From a virus, in the IMG/VR virus record IMGVR_UViG_3300020442_002503, positions 1-32,896 of that record: a stretch of 32,896 bases of DNA; one strand, given 5' to 3'. The position numbers and the translations under genes are program-made. How positions within the stretch are numbered: position 1 is the stretch's first letter; every line of letters starts with the position of its first letter. Below are positions 1 through 7,536 of this stretch, piece by piece. Under the pieces are notes generated by a model. That model was not told where the DNA came from, ran no database searches, and saw nothing but the letters and a program-made list of their open reading frames with translations.

Positions 1-858
1 GCCCTTAAAAAGAGATGGGAATGGTTTGTTTGTATCTCGGCATATGTATGTGAATAAGACATTTGATGCCAATCCGTATTCCTGTATAAGCTCCGGTATG
101 TCCCAGCCTAAGTCTGGATAACTTGTGTGGCAGTATAGGTAATATTTTTTATCTTCAGAGGCGTCTAAGAATTTTTTGAATGCCGCAAACAAATCTGGAT
201 ATAGCTTCCTTCTTTGGTTTCGCATAACTGTTCCGATGACTTTGTACTCTGGATCAATTCCGTGATCTTCCTTATGCTTTCTTTTGTTCTCTACTGGTTG
301 GTAAGCGGGGTGTGCTGAAGGTGGTGCGCTACCAAGGTGGTTGATTTTACCACCGCTCTGATCTCTAAGTATTTCTCCAGCCCAATCTGAATATGTAAAG
401 CAAGCATCTGCTGACTGGTAGGTTGAAATCCACTGCCTAGCTTGAGGTCTAGCGTCAACAGTTGGCATTAAAGCCCACTTAAAGTAGTTTCTGTAGGGAG
501 ACCTTTCTATAAAATCTACCATCCAAAAGTCTCTAATATCACACACTATATCTGGGAAAAAGTCCAAACAGACGTGTTCAAATATGCCTTCGCCAAACTG
601 GTTGGTCGGGTTGGAATTGAAATGATCCAGCTCTTCTTTAGTCGCTTTAGGTTCATTGTCTTGATTAGGCATCACGCCATAATACTTCCAAGGCAAAGAT
701 AGGCCTCTAGGATCATTTCTTTCTCCGTAGGCAGATAACTCCGCTAGCTCATACTTTCCGGTGGAGTTCAAATAGTTCAGCGTCTCCCTCACGTAGGTGG
801 CGTATCCAGTGTTTAGAAACGTGGCTTCACCACAAAAAAGAATTCTTTTCTTACGCAT
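1..858 (-). CDS. GT4-like glycosyltransferase, 3' end cut by window edge
   Basis: An open frame of 286 codons begins at the ATG at 858-856 and runs off the left edge, so the C-terminus is missing. It starts with MRKKRILFCGEATF and a following N-T-G-Y-A-T segment, the usual opening of a GT-B fold sugar transferase, in which a glycine-rich loop follows the first strand. A later segment (KVIGTVMRNQRRK, then a strand reading YLYCHTSYPDLGW) resembles the second Rossmann domain, where the nucleotide-sugar donor binds. The ATG overlaps the end of ssb by 8 nt (ATGCGTAA), so translation is probably coupled. It is one of at least six sugar-transfer genes in the window. Donor and acceptor cannot be told from the sequence. 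Confidence 0.75.
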   Translation of the reverse strand, partial: MRKKRILFCGEATFLNTGYATYVRETLNYLNSTGKYELAELSAYGERNDPRGLSLPWKYYGVMPNQDNEPKATKEELDHFNSNPTNQFGEGIFEHVCLDFFPDIVCDIRDFWMVDFIERSPYRNYFKWALMPTVDARPQARQWISTYQSADACFTYSDWAGEILRDQSGGKINHLGSAPPSAHPAYQPVENKRKHKEDHGIDPEYKVIGTVMRNQRRKLYPDLFAAFKKFLDASEDKKYYLYCHTSYPDLGWDIPELIQEYGLASNVLFTYICRDTNKPFPSLFKG

Positions 859-1189
859 TATACTCACTTTCCGATAATTTATCTGAGTCTACAGTTGCAA
901 AGTCAAACTCGTTAACTCTGAAGACAATATCCTTGTTATCTTTCGACACGTTGCGAGCTGACGCAAGTATAGAAATCTTAGAGCCTTTTTTGGCAAATCT
1001 AGCTATGGTTTCTGCTCCGGTATGCCAAGCCTCAAATTTAAGGAATGAGGGTATCCTGCTCTTCTCACCAGTGCTTTTAGCTCTTCTGTATGCATATGTG
1101 ACGAGTGTAAAGTTTATAACACTTACCCCGTTGACCTTACGCATCACTGGGTCATCTGCTAGAAACCCAGTAAATGAACAAACATTCAT
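851..1189 (-). CDS. ssb: Single-stranded DNA-binding protein, OB fold
   Basis: This 112-residue protein has the layout of the bacterial/phage SSB OB-fold: an opening VCSFTGFLADDPVMRKV strand pair, a central INFTLVTYAYRR segment, then FLKFEAWHTGAETIARFAKKGSKISI, matching the SSB pattern of an aromatic-containing strand followed by 'A..i.ky..KG..i.v'. It would coat single-stranded DNA at the fork. It is shorter than E. coli SSB (about 178 residues) and lacks the long linker and the D-D-D-I-P-F tail that recruits partners, ending instead in a modest acidic stretch, SDKLSESEYNA. It lies 61 bp after the polymerase C-terminal gene, with its own TATAAT box and an AGGAG Shine-Dalgarno 5 nt before the ATG. 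Confidence 0.85.
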   Translation of the reverse strand: MNVCSFTGFLADDPVMRKVNGVSVINFTLVTYAYRRAKSTGEKSRIPSFLKFEAWHTGAETIARFAKKGSKISILASARNVSKDNKDIVFRVNEFDFATVDSDKLSESEYNA

Positions 1190-1220
1190 GTAAACTCCTA
1201 TCCGCTTTTTCTAACATCCT

Positions 1221-1226
1221 ATTATA
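1221..1226 (-). promoter_or_regulatory. Predicted -10 box for ssb
   Basis: A perfect TATAAT is read on the minus strand in the 61-bp gap between the polymerase C-terminal gene and ssb, about 32 bp before the ssb start. No good -35 hexamer is visible 16-18 bp upstream (GTGCTT at 17 bp), a trait shared with two other gap promoters here. Phage or host sigma usage cannot be decided from this. Confidence 0.5.
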
Positions 1227-1250
1227 TCAGGCGTTACAAAGAAAAGCACA

Positions 1251-2822
1251 TTAAATTTCATATATTTTATTAACTATAAAAGAGTCGTCTTTTTCAGAGA
1301 CAGACCCACAAAAAATCAGGTTGTTGCCTTCGTACAAAACATATTGATACTTATCTCTCGTCTTTGGGAAAACAACAACACTATCTAAAGAACAAGTTTC
1401 ATCCTCTATGGTTAAGAATGACATGTACTTACCTTTAGACTCTCCCTTCTTAACCTTGTAATTAGAAACTCTATTAACATTTCCAGCAACACACAAGCCC
1501 TTACCCTTCTTGCCGTCAATTATCTCTTTACAAGTAGTGTTTGCGCTTGATGTGTCAGAAGCCTCAATCTTAGACAAAGATACCGGACACCCCAAAAACT
1601 TTACTTCTTGAGCTATTACCCAGCTAGGATCATCGTCCATTTCATATGGAGGGTTTTCTAAGAAGTGTATCTCGTTTTGTACCGCTTGACTTCTGTCTGC
1701 CCTACTAGTTCCGCCGCCATTCTTTTTTGTTGGTGCTAAATCTACAAAGCAGTCTTTCAAAGATTTCCACTTTCTCTTTGGGTAATTTTCTATAACCCAG
1801 TTTGTCTCTCCTTTAGATAGGCCTCTGAATATTTCATATTCGTATAGGGCTCTATTCCTAGTTATGGTACCGTCGAAGCCTCTAAAAAATCCAACTGAGG
1901 CTAATGCTTTAAAGGCTGTGGACGATATTTTTTGGGAAAGGCCTAGAAGTATTTCCATCCAGCACATCTCTGAAATCGGCTTAGGGTGACTATCTTTAAG
2001 CTCCTTTATTGCAGAAATAACTTTGTCTCCAGTCTTGCCGGTAAGTGACTTTATGTCCTTTACGCCAAACATAATTCCATTTTCATGCTCATGAAACTTT
2101 GCGTAGTGGGTTTTTATGCTTGGTGTCCTAAGCTCTAAGTCAAAAAGTTTTGCCTCTGAAACCAATTCGTATATTTCTTGGTGCGGATCTTGCTTATCTA
2201 CTGCGTGATAAAAATACGCCAGAAAGAATTCTTTGACATGGTTTGCTTTGTACCAAGCACTTGCGTAGGAATTCATTGCATATGCTACTGAATGAGATTT
2301 GTTAAACGCATATCTACTTGACTTTTCAATCCAACTAAATATCTCTTCAGCCTCTTCTTTTGTAACAATAGCCTCTTTCTCTGCGCCCTCAATGAAAGAT
2401 TTTTTAACCTTGGCCATGAGGCTAGCTTTCTTTTTACCAATCGCTTTTCTCAGTATGTCAGCTTCTTGTAAATTAAAACCGGCTATCTTCTGCGCAATCA
2501 TCATTGACTGTTCTTGATATACTAAAACCCCATAAGTATTACCTAGTATACTCTCTAGAGACTCATGCAAATATTCAACCTCGTCAAGACCATGCTTCCT
2601 ATCGACATAGTGCTGTGTCATTGACTTTCCATTGCTAATCGCTTTCAAGCAGCCCGGCCTGATCAAAGCAATAAGTGCGGAAAGTTCCTCCATATTAGAG
2701 GGAGAAACCTTCTTAGACCAAGATCTTCCTAGATTGCTTTCTAGCTGAAATACCCCTTTTGTCTTCCCCTCTTTGAAGAGATCCCAAGTTTTATCGCAGT
2801 TATAGTCAATAGGCTTAGACAT
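1251..2822 (-). CDS. dnaE: Split DNA polymerase III alpha, C-terminal half (fingers to OB domain)
   Basis: This 523-residue protein starts where the palm of DnaE ends. It has the fingers signature GVFQLES at 23-29, RPGCLK near 55-60, DRKHG, YGVLVYQEQ at 97-105, ADILRKAIGKKK at 121-132 and FNKSHSVAY at 173-181, all highly conserved in bacterial DnaE. Residues about 425-523 look like the OB domain (CVAGNVNRVSNYKVK through VVVFPKTRDKY). No tau-binding C-terminal domain follows, and I see no clear internal clamp-binding motif. The ATG at 2822 is chosen because GGAG stands 6 nt upstream; a start six codons earlier is possible. It overlaps the exonuclease stop by 8 nt (ATGTCTAA). It carries none of the catalytic aspartates, so it must pair with the product of 5116-3485 to work. 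Confidence 0.9.
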   Translation of the reverse strand: MSKPIDYNCDKTWDLFKEGKTKGVFQLESNLGRSWSKKVSPSNMEELSALIALIRPGCLKAISNGKSMTQHYVDRKHGLDEVEYLHESLESILGNTYGVLVYQEQSMMIAQKIAGFNLQEADILRKAIGKKKASLMAKVKKSFIEGAEKEAIVTKEEAEEIFSWIEKSSRYAFNKSHSVAYAMNSYASAWYKANHVKEFFLAYFYHAVDKQDPHQEIYELVSEAKLFDLELRTPSIKTHYAKFHEHENGIMFGVKDIKSLTGKTGDKVISAIKELKDSHPKPISEMCWMEILLGLSQKISSTAFKALASVGFFRGFDGTITRNRALYEYEIFRGLSKGETNWVIENYPKRKWKSLKDCFVDLAPTKKNGGGTSRADRSQAVQNEIHFLENPPYEMDDDPSWVIAQEVKFLGCPVSLSKIEASDTSSANTTCKEIIDGKKGKGLCVAGNVNRVSNYKVKKGESKGKYMSFLTIEDETCSLDSVVVFPKTRDKYQYVLYEGNNLIFCGSVSEKDDSFIVNKIYEI

Positions 2823-3492
2823 ATAGGTCTCCGTTTGCAAATGCCTTTTCGATCTTTAGATTTTGGTAGACTGCTCTATGTGTTTTCATGAACTTAATCA
2901 TGATGTTTGCCGTGTCCTTAACGTCCTGTAGGGCATCATGCGCGTTTTCTTTACTTAAACCCATTCTCTCTCTCATTGAATCCATGCTTATCGACCTCAC
3001 GTCTGGGTCTGCTTCAGTCCACATAAATACATTGTCCATGACGTCTATCTTATATATCATATGAAATAGTTTCTGCCTGTTTGTTTTAGGGTCATATTGA
3101 CCGAACTCCTTGCAAAGACGGTTGACAATAATCATATCAAACCCTATAATATTGAAACCTGCTGGAATTGGAGCGAAATACTGCGTCCCCTTCCAATTAT
3201 ACTTATCTACAAAGTTAGCAAATTTTTTCCAGACAGTTTTTAGATGAGGAGCTTTTGCCAGATTCTCTCTAGTCTTCCCTGTTATCTTCAAGGCCTCATC
3301 TTCGATTGGGTCTAGACCAGCAGCGATAGCTTTTTCATCATCGAGTATTGGGCGTATCTCGCTGTTAAATGTACCCTTCGGTTTCAGGCTTCTGCCATCT
3401 AGCGCTATAGCCGCAATCTGTGTAGGCTGGGTCTTGTGCGGGTTTCTGCTACCAGTTTCAAAGTCAAATACAATAATATCTCGGTTAGCCAT
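2815..3492 (-). CDS. DEDDh 3'-5' proofreading exonuclease between the two polymerase halves
   Basis: A 225-residue DnaQ-type exonuclease. Exo I is VFDFETG with D10 and E12, Exo II is FNIIGFD with D119, and Exo III is HDALQD with H185 and D190, so all four metal ligands and the general base of the DEDDh class are present. It would remove mispaired 3' nucleotides for the polymerase. The gene lies between the two halves of DnaE and overlaps each by exactly 8 nt (ATGGCTAA upstream, ATGTCTAA downstream), a layout suited to equal co-translation and assembly of N-alpha, exonuclease and C-alpha. AAGGA lies 8 nt before the ATG. No clamp-binding motif is obvious at the C-terminus. Confidence 0.9.
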   Translation of the reverse strand: MANRDIIVFDFETGSRNPHKTQPTQIAAIALDGRSLKPKGTFNSEIRPILDDEKAIAAGLDPIEDEALKITGKTRENLAKAPHLKTVWKKFANFVDKYNWKGTQYFAPIPAGFNIIGFDMIIVNRLCKEFGQYDPKTNRQKLFHMIYKIDVMDNVFMWTEADPDVRSISMDSMRERMGLSKENAHDALQDVKDTANIMIKFMKTHRAVYQNLKIEKAFANGDLYV

Positions 3493-5116
3493 TAATAAGT
3501 TCCTTAATTTTCATTATCTTGTCAAGTAGGTTAATTCCTAATATGTCAAATTTAACGTGACCAAGCGCTTCTAGGTCAGCCATTTCTAAACCAGCTATCT
3601 TTTCTTCAGATGACTTTTGGTTTACCATTGGGCAAACATGTTTTAATTCATTTGCGGATATGACAACCCCAGCAGCGTGCTTGCCTTGGTTTCTGAACGT
3701 TCCTTCTATTCTTATAGCTTGGTCAAACTGATCTGCATAGTCGCCCTCTAGGTAGCCAGAATCATTTATATAACAAAAATCTCTTAGCTCCTCTGGGTTG
3801 TTTATAAGAGCCCATCTTATTATAGATCTGTCTTCCGCATCCATCTCTTCTAATTGGTCAGATATATCTGCTTCATTAGGTATGCTTTTTGTCATCTCAT
3901 TCATCTCGCTGAAAGAGCAGGCGTTTGTAACCCTGAGAACCTCCTTCAGTGCGCTTCTACCCTGTAGGCGACCAAAGGTAATCATCTGACTAACATTGCC
4001 GTGACCATATTTTTCTTTAAGGTATAGTATTATTTCATCACGCATATTTCCGGGAACATCAACGTCAATATCAGGTAGCGAGACATGGTCTTCGGTATTT
4101 CTCCCGCTGTTGTAGAATCTTTCAAAGAGCAGATCAAACTCAATAGGATCAATCTCAGTTATTCCTATCATGTATGAAATTAAACATCCAGCGGCAGAAC
4201 CTCTGCCCGGCCCAGAGAGCCAGCCTCTTGCCTTAACATAATTCACGATGTCTTGAACTATTAAGAAGTATCCGAATAAGTTTGCTTGATCTATAACTAG
4301 AAACTCTTTCTCAAACCTTTCTAGATATTCAGCTTTGCTTTCTTCGTCATCTACTTTACCGCCGTCTATTAAACGCTTCTTCCAGCCTTCTCGACAGAGT
4401 TGTTTAAGTTCTTCTTCTTCGGATTGCTTGCATGGAAATTTAGGGAGGGAAGGCTTGCTTAGTATCTCGTAGTCTTCGCATAGAGATAGTATTTTTGAAA
4501 CACTATCTAGACTCAACCCCTCTGAGCACATCATCTCTGTGATCTCTATACTGTCAGGTAAGTGGTAGTCAGAGCGATTGAAGAACTTTTTAACCGAGTC
4601 TGCTTCGCCACTTTTAAGTTTCTTATTTATCTTTGGAAGGGTCGTCTTGAGTGAAGAGCATATTAATATCCTGTGAAGCTCAGCATCTTCCCTGTTAGTG
4701 TAGAATATGTCTTTAAGTGAACTGTCTTTTATAAACGTCATCTCTTCTTTGACTGGTGAATCTGCTAGGCTTTTGCTTATGCAGATAAGATTTCCTGCGG
4801 AGCAAGTTTTAGATAGCAGGGCTTTGTCGGGATTTCCATCTTTGTTTATAGATGAAACAATAGATATTAAGTCAAACCAACCGTTCTTATTTATGGCTAT
4901 CAGAGAGAAGTCGTCAAATGCGCAGCCTATAATCGGCTTTACGTCATTTGCCCTGCAGGCTTTATAGAAAGATATAGCTCCAGATATAGACTTATAGTCT
5001 GTTATTCCGCAGAATTTATAGCCGTTGTCGCTGCATTTTTTTGCTAGTTCGGCTGGCTTAGAAAAGCCCTTGAGTAAGCTGTAGTGGGTATAGTTGCATA
5101 TTGGAGCCCAGTCCAT
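3485..5116 (-). CDS. dnaE: Split DNA polymerase III alpha, N-terminal half (PHP + palm/thumb)
   Basis: This 543-residue protein covers the PHP domain and the whole polymerase active site of DnaE. GPGRGSAAGCLISY is at 302-315, PDIDVDVP at 348-355 supplies D349 and D351, and VKFDILG at 521-527 supplies D524; these match E. coli D401, D403 and D555. It stops 20 residues after the third aspartate, at the palm-fingers boundary. The PHP domain (about 1-270) looks inactive: the usual HxHxxYSLLDG motif reads CNYTHYSLLKG and the usual ITDH reads ITDY, so metal ligands are lost, which fits proofreading by the separate exonuclease. AAGGA sits 6 nt before the ATG. A palindrome-covered TATAAT box lies about 45 bp upstream. 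Confidence 0.92.
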   Translation of the reverse strand: MDWAPICNYTHYSLLKGFSKPAELAKKCSDNGYKFCGITDYKSISGAISFYKACRANDVKPIIGCAFDDFSLIAINKNGWFDLISIVSSINKDGNPDKALLSKTCSAGNLICISKSLADSPVKEEMTFIKDSSLKDIFYTNREDAELHRILICSSLKTTLPKINKKLKSGEADSVKKFFNRSDYHLPDSIEITEMMCSEGLSLDSVSKILSLCEDYEILSKPSLPKFPCKQSEEEELKQLCREGWKKRLIDGGKVDDEESKAEYLERFEKEFLVIDQANLFGYFLIVQDIVNYVKARGWLSGPGRGSAAGCLISYMIGITEIDPIEFDLLFERFYNSGRNTEDHVSLPDIDVDVPGNMRDEIILYLKEKYGHGNVSQMITFGRLQGRSALKEVLRVTNACSFSEMNEMTKSIPNEADISDQLEEMDAEDRSIIRWALINNPEELRDFCYINDSGYLEGDYADQFDQAIRIEGTFRNQGKHAAGVVISANELKHVCPMVNQKSSEEKIAGLEMADLEALGHVKFDILGINLLDKIMKIKELING

Positions 5117-5153
5117 ATTCGTTCCTTCAACACAAATTTCAATTTAACTTTGT

Positions 5154-5168
5154 CACTATATTATAGTG
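5154..5168 (-). promoter_or_regulatory. Palindrome over a TATAAT box upstream of the polymerase genes
   Basis: CACTATATTATAGTG is a perfect 15-bp palindrome (7-bp arms, one centre base) and contains TATAAT on the minus strand at 5165-5160. It lies in the 92-bp gap before the split polymerase genes. A palindrome lying over a -10 box is the usual geometry of an operator for a dimeric repressor. No good -35 hexamer is present (GTGTAA at 17 bp). The regulator is unknown. Confidence 0.5.
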
Positions 5169-5208
5169 GGGGCAGCTGGTTTTTACACAAATAATATCTA
5201 AAACTGCT

Positions 5209-5862
5209 TTAACAAAGATCCTTAAAGATTTTATCTGCCCTTTGGAATGCTATTTCTTCCTTTGTCGCATAAAGCAAGCCTCTATATGTTCTTTCTCCCA
5301 CTCTAGATTCTTTGTCTTCTAAGAATTTAAAGTCTTTGTGGCTTTTGAGTATGTCTGCAATTATTTTTGACCCCCACTCCTTGGCCGTAGCAAGTCTTTT
5401 AAGCGGCGGGTTGGAGTCGTGAGATATTATATTCGGTATGTCATTTTTTAAGACGTGAAAAAAGTCTGTGGACGCGCTGGGTATCCGGTGGTCACCATCT
5501 ATTATAACCAAATCTATGTCGCTGGGGCAAGCCTCTGACCAGAAAACATCGCTTTCTAAGTTATGAACATTAACAGCCTCTTTTTTTGCACAATAGCTTA
5601 TGGCCTCATCAAGGTTGCTTGTCTCTTCGGGGCGGTATTGCCAAGGTTCTACCAGATGTAGATTAAATTGCTTACCCTTGTCTAGGGCGGCCAGAAGGGC
5701 ACAGGTAGAATATCCCATGTAGCTACCTATCTCAACTATAGTTTTAAAATTATTTTCCATGACTATATTATGTATAATATTGACATGTCTTTCATCCATT
5801 ATCCAGTCGGAATGTTCGCATGACAATACGCATGGATATTTTTCAAAGCAGACTTTGTGCAT
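5209..5862 (-). CDS. Class I SAM-dependent methyltransferase (Methyltransf_24-like)
   Basis: A 217-residue protein with Rossmann methyltransferase motifs: motif I VEIGSYMGYST (about 43-53, SAM-binding glycine turn), an acidic residue after the second strand in LHLVEPW, and DIDLVIIDGDHRIPSAS around 115-131, which matches the D-G-D-H motif of the Methyltransf_24 / TylF-like group. Such enzymes often methylate sugars or small molecules. It follows a GT77-like glycosyltransferase by 34 nt, so modification of a glycan is plausible but inferred. A weak Shine-Dalgarno (AAGGA) lies 10 nt before the ATG. The gene ends 41 bp before the palindromic promoter of the polymerase genes. Confidence 0.75.
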   Translation of the reverse strand: MHKVCFEKYPCVLSCEHSDWIMDERHVNIIHNIVMENNFKTIVEIGSYMGYSTCALLAALDKGKQFNLHLVEPWQYRPEETSNLDEAISYCAKKEAVNVHNLESDVFWSEACPSDIDLVIIDGDHRIPSASTDFFHVLKNDIPNIISHDSNPPLKRLATAKEWGSKIIADILKSHKDFKFLEDKESRVGERTYRGLLYATKEEIAFQRADKIFKDLC

Positions 5863-5896
5863 TTATCTTCAATCCTTAATATCTAAAAGAGGACTA

Positions 5897-6577
5897 TTAA
5901 ATTATCCAGTGTCCGTACTTCTTCATATCTTCTATTTTTATATCCGCACCAATTGCATTGTAGTGAACAGCAATTCTCTCACCTCCCCATTGACATAGAG
6001 CACCTCTCCATATTGGCCCATTGCAAAACAGAGAAGCGTCTAGCATGTTATAATCAACGTCTTTTTGTTGTAGCCTGTTGTTTATCAATGTCTGGTCATA
6101 AGCCCTGAGATCCGCAACCGGACTGGGTGAAAATATCATCTTTGACAAACTAGAGCTTTTTGCATAGAAAAATCCTGCACAAGCGTCTCCGTCCCAATCC
6201 AACATGAAGCTACAGTCTTTTTTACACTTCATTAGGCGTGTTAGGGGGTTGCTGAACAGGAATACGTCAGAGTCAGAATAAAGTATGTCATTGCCTAGAG
6301 AAAGCTCTCGATGAACTATCCTAAGTTTTTCATACATCAGGGCTTCATAGCCAGCCTCTCGCCAGTTAGGTAAAAGTAATACTGGGGTATTGCTTTGTGT
6401 CTCCCATCTTATAACCTGTGAGCCTACGGCAAAGCTTTTGACTTGTTTATAACACATGTCATCTAAACAGTATATTGTTAGCAAGCTATGAATGTCAAGA
6501 CTCTTAAGATTGGCATAAAAATTCTTAATATATTCTATATAGCCAAGATTACCATATGTAATTATTTTATGACTCAT
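5897..6577 (-). CDS. GT77-like nucleotide-diphospho-sugar transferase
   Basis: A 226-residue protein with a GT-A fold pattern. The metal-binding DxD motif lies in ILYSDSDVFLFSNP (about 98-111), followed by GFFYAKSS and a DQTLINNRL segment, an order typical of the GT77 / Nucleotid_trans family (YSDxDvvfl.nP, then g.f..a, then dQ..fN). It would move a sugar from an NDP donor to an unknown acceptor. It overlaps the gene upstream by 4 nt (ATGA) and is followed by a methyltransferase gene. No signal peptide or membrane segment is seen, so the product should act in the cytoplasm. Calling it GT77 rather than another GT-A family is from motif memory only. Confidence 0.7.
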   Translation of the reverse strand: MSHKIITYGNLGYIEYIKNFYANLKSLDIHSLLTIYCLDDMCYKQVKSFAVGSQVIRWETQSNTPVLLLPNWREAGYEALMYEKLRIVHRELSLGNDILYSDSDVFLFSNPLTRLMKCKKDCSFMLDWDGDACAGFFYAKSSSLSKMIFSPSPVADLRAYDQTLINNRLQQKDVDYNMLDASLFCNGPIWRGALCQWGGERIAVHYNAIGADIKIEDMKKYGHWII

Positions 6578-7203
6578 ATTGTTATTAGGCTTCTTGCTTC
6601 TTCATTATAGCTCAGGAAACTATTCATTGGTGGGAACCAGTAATTCCTAGAATGATTAAGGTTATTAAACATGTTGCCATTCTGCGGGCAGCAACAAAAG
6701 TCTATGAGAAAAAGATTTTCTTTATCATGTCTATCCTTAAACATCTTTGTGTAATAGTAAAGATTTGTTATATATTGAGCCTCATTTCTTATAGCCTCAC
6801 CTACCTTAAAGCCAATCCTAACCCCCTTGCCGCTAGTAGATACGTATGAAAAAAGTATATCTTGATCGTCTACTGTTCTGTTAAATAGCCTTTCAGCATC
6901 GTCATTTACTGCAAGCTCTGTATTTGACTTGTCATCGACTACCCAGTGGTCATGATAATCTAGCTCGGTTACTATAATTTTTACCGCGTTATTTTTATAG
7001 TCAATTCTGCGGTATATAAAGCTATGAGAATCCCACGGTGGTACATAGAAGCTTTCTTCGTAAGACTTGTAAAGCGAAAATAATGGTACTTTTCTTGGAT
7101 CTGATCCTTGATGCCGCGCTTGTGATTCAAATAGGAAATCCTTAAGGTCTTTTTCTTCTACTTTACAGACTTGTCCATCAATATAAAAAGTGTTAATTTT
7201 CAC
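6574..7203 (-). CDS. Hypothetical protein with an SGKG motif
   Basis: A 209-residue acidic protein with a GTG start at 7203 and no strong Shine-Dalgarno. I do not recognise it with confidence. The stretch ILFSYVSTSGKGVRIGFKV (about 115-133) followed by a helix with YYYTKMF resembles the YVSpSGkGlK motif of the VirE_N/BT4734-like domain found beside some primases, but the expected downstream residues are not obvious. A cysteine triplet (DFCCCPQNG) lies near residue 170. It sits between a membrane CxxC protein and a GT77-like transferase, away from the replication genes, which gives no help on function. Unknown function is the safe reading. Confidence 0.6.
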   Translation of the reverse strand: MKINTFYIDGQVCKVEEKDLKDFLFESQARHQGSDPRKVPLFSLYKSYEESFYVPPWDSHSFIYRRIDYKNNAVKIIVTELDYHDHWVVDDKSNTELAVNDDAERLFNRTVDDQDILFSYVSTSGKGVRIGFKVGEAIRNEAQYITNLYYYTKMFKDRHDKENLFLIDFCCCPQNGNMFNNLNHSRNYWFPPMNSFLSYNEEARSLITI

Positions 7204-7215
7204 AGTTCTGTTGGT

Positions 7216-7527
7216 CTAAGGTTCTCTATTGGGGTAAAATATTGTTTTGGTATTTGTGTCTGGAGTAGCTTCTCTAATCTCTTCGCAAGCTGGACACATA
7301 TCCTGCTGTCCGGGTTGGTGTATTCCAAGGCGATGATGAGTTAGAAGTATGGCCTTTAATATATGAGTATCTCGGGCTCTACTTTCCTCTATTAGAGTGT
7401 GCATTGCAGGATCTGAAGCCATGATAATATCAGGCTCATGTAGCTCCTTGTACATCCAACCATTGAAACCTAAACTTACTAAATTGATAAATACGAGTAC
7501 ATAAACAGCGTTCTTGAAGAAATTCAT
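7216..7527 (-). CDS. Small membrane-anchored protein with a CxxC motif
   Basis: A 103-residue protein with one N-terminal hydrophobic segment (residues 7-22, VYVLVFINLVSLGF) and a hydrophilic remainder, so probably a signal anchor with the bulk outside the cytoplasm. C78 and C81 form a CPAC motif (MCPACEEI), the spacing seen in metal-binding or thioredoxin-like redox pairs. Too little surrounds it for a thioredoxin fold. It follows the first DUF1501 gene by 9 nt, with AAGGTG 5 nt before the ATG, so it belongs to the exported-protein block. No family recognised. Confidence 0.6.
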   Translation of the reverse strand: MNFFKNAVYVLVFINLVSLGFNGWMYKELHEPDIIMASDPAMHTLIEESRARDTHILKAILLTHHRLGIHQPGQQDMCPACEEIREATPDTNTKTIFYPNREP

Positions 7528-7536
7528 TTTTACACC

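Noticed and set aside
2815-3492. Intein or group I intron between the two polymerase halves
   Set aside because: The inserted frame is a complete DEDDh exonuclease with its own ribosome-binding site and start. No intein block motifs, C-terminal H-N, or intron-like secondary structure was seen at the junctions.
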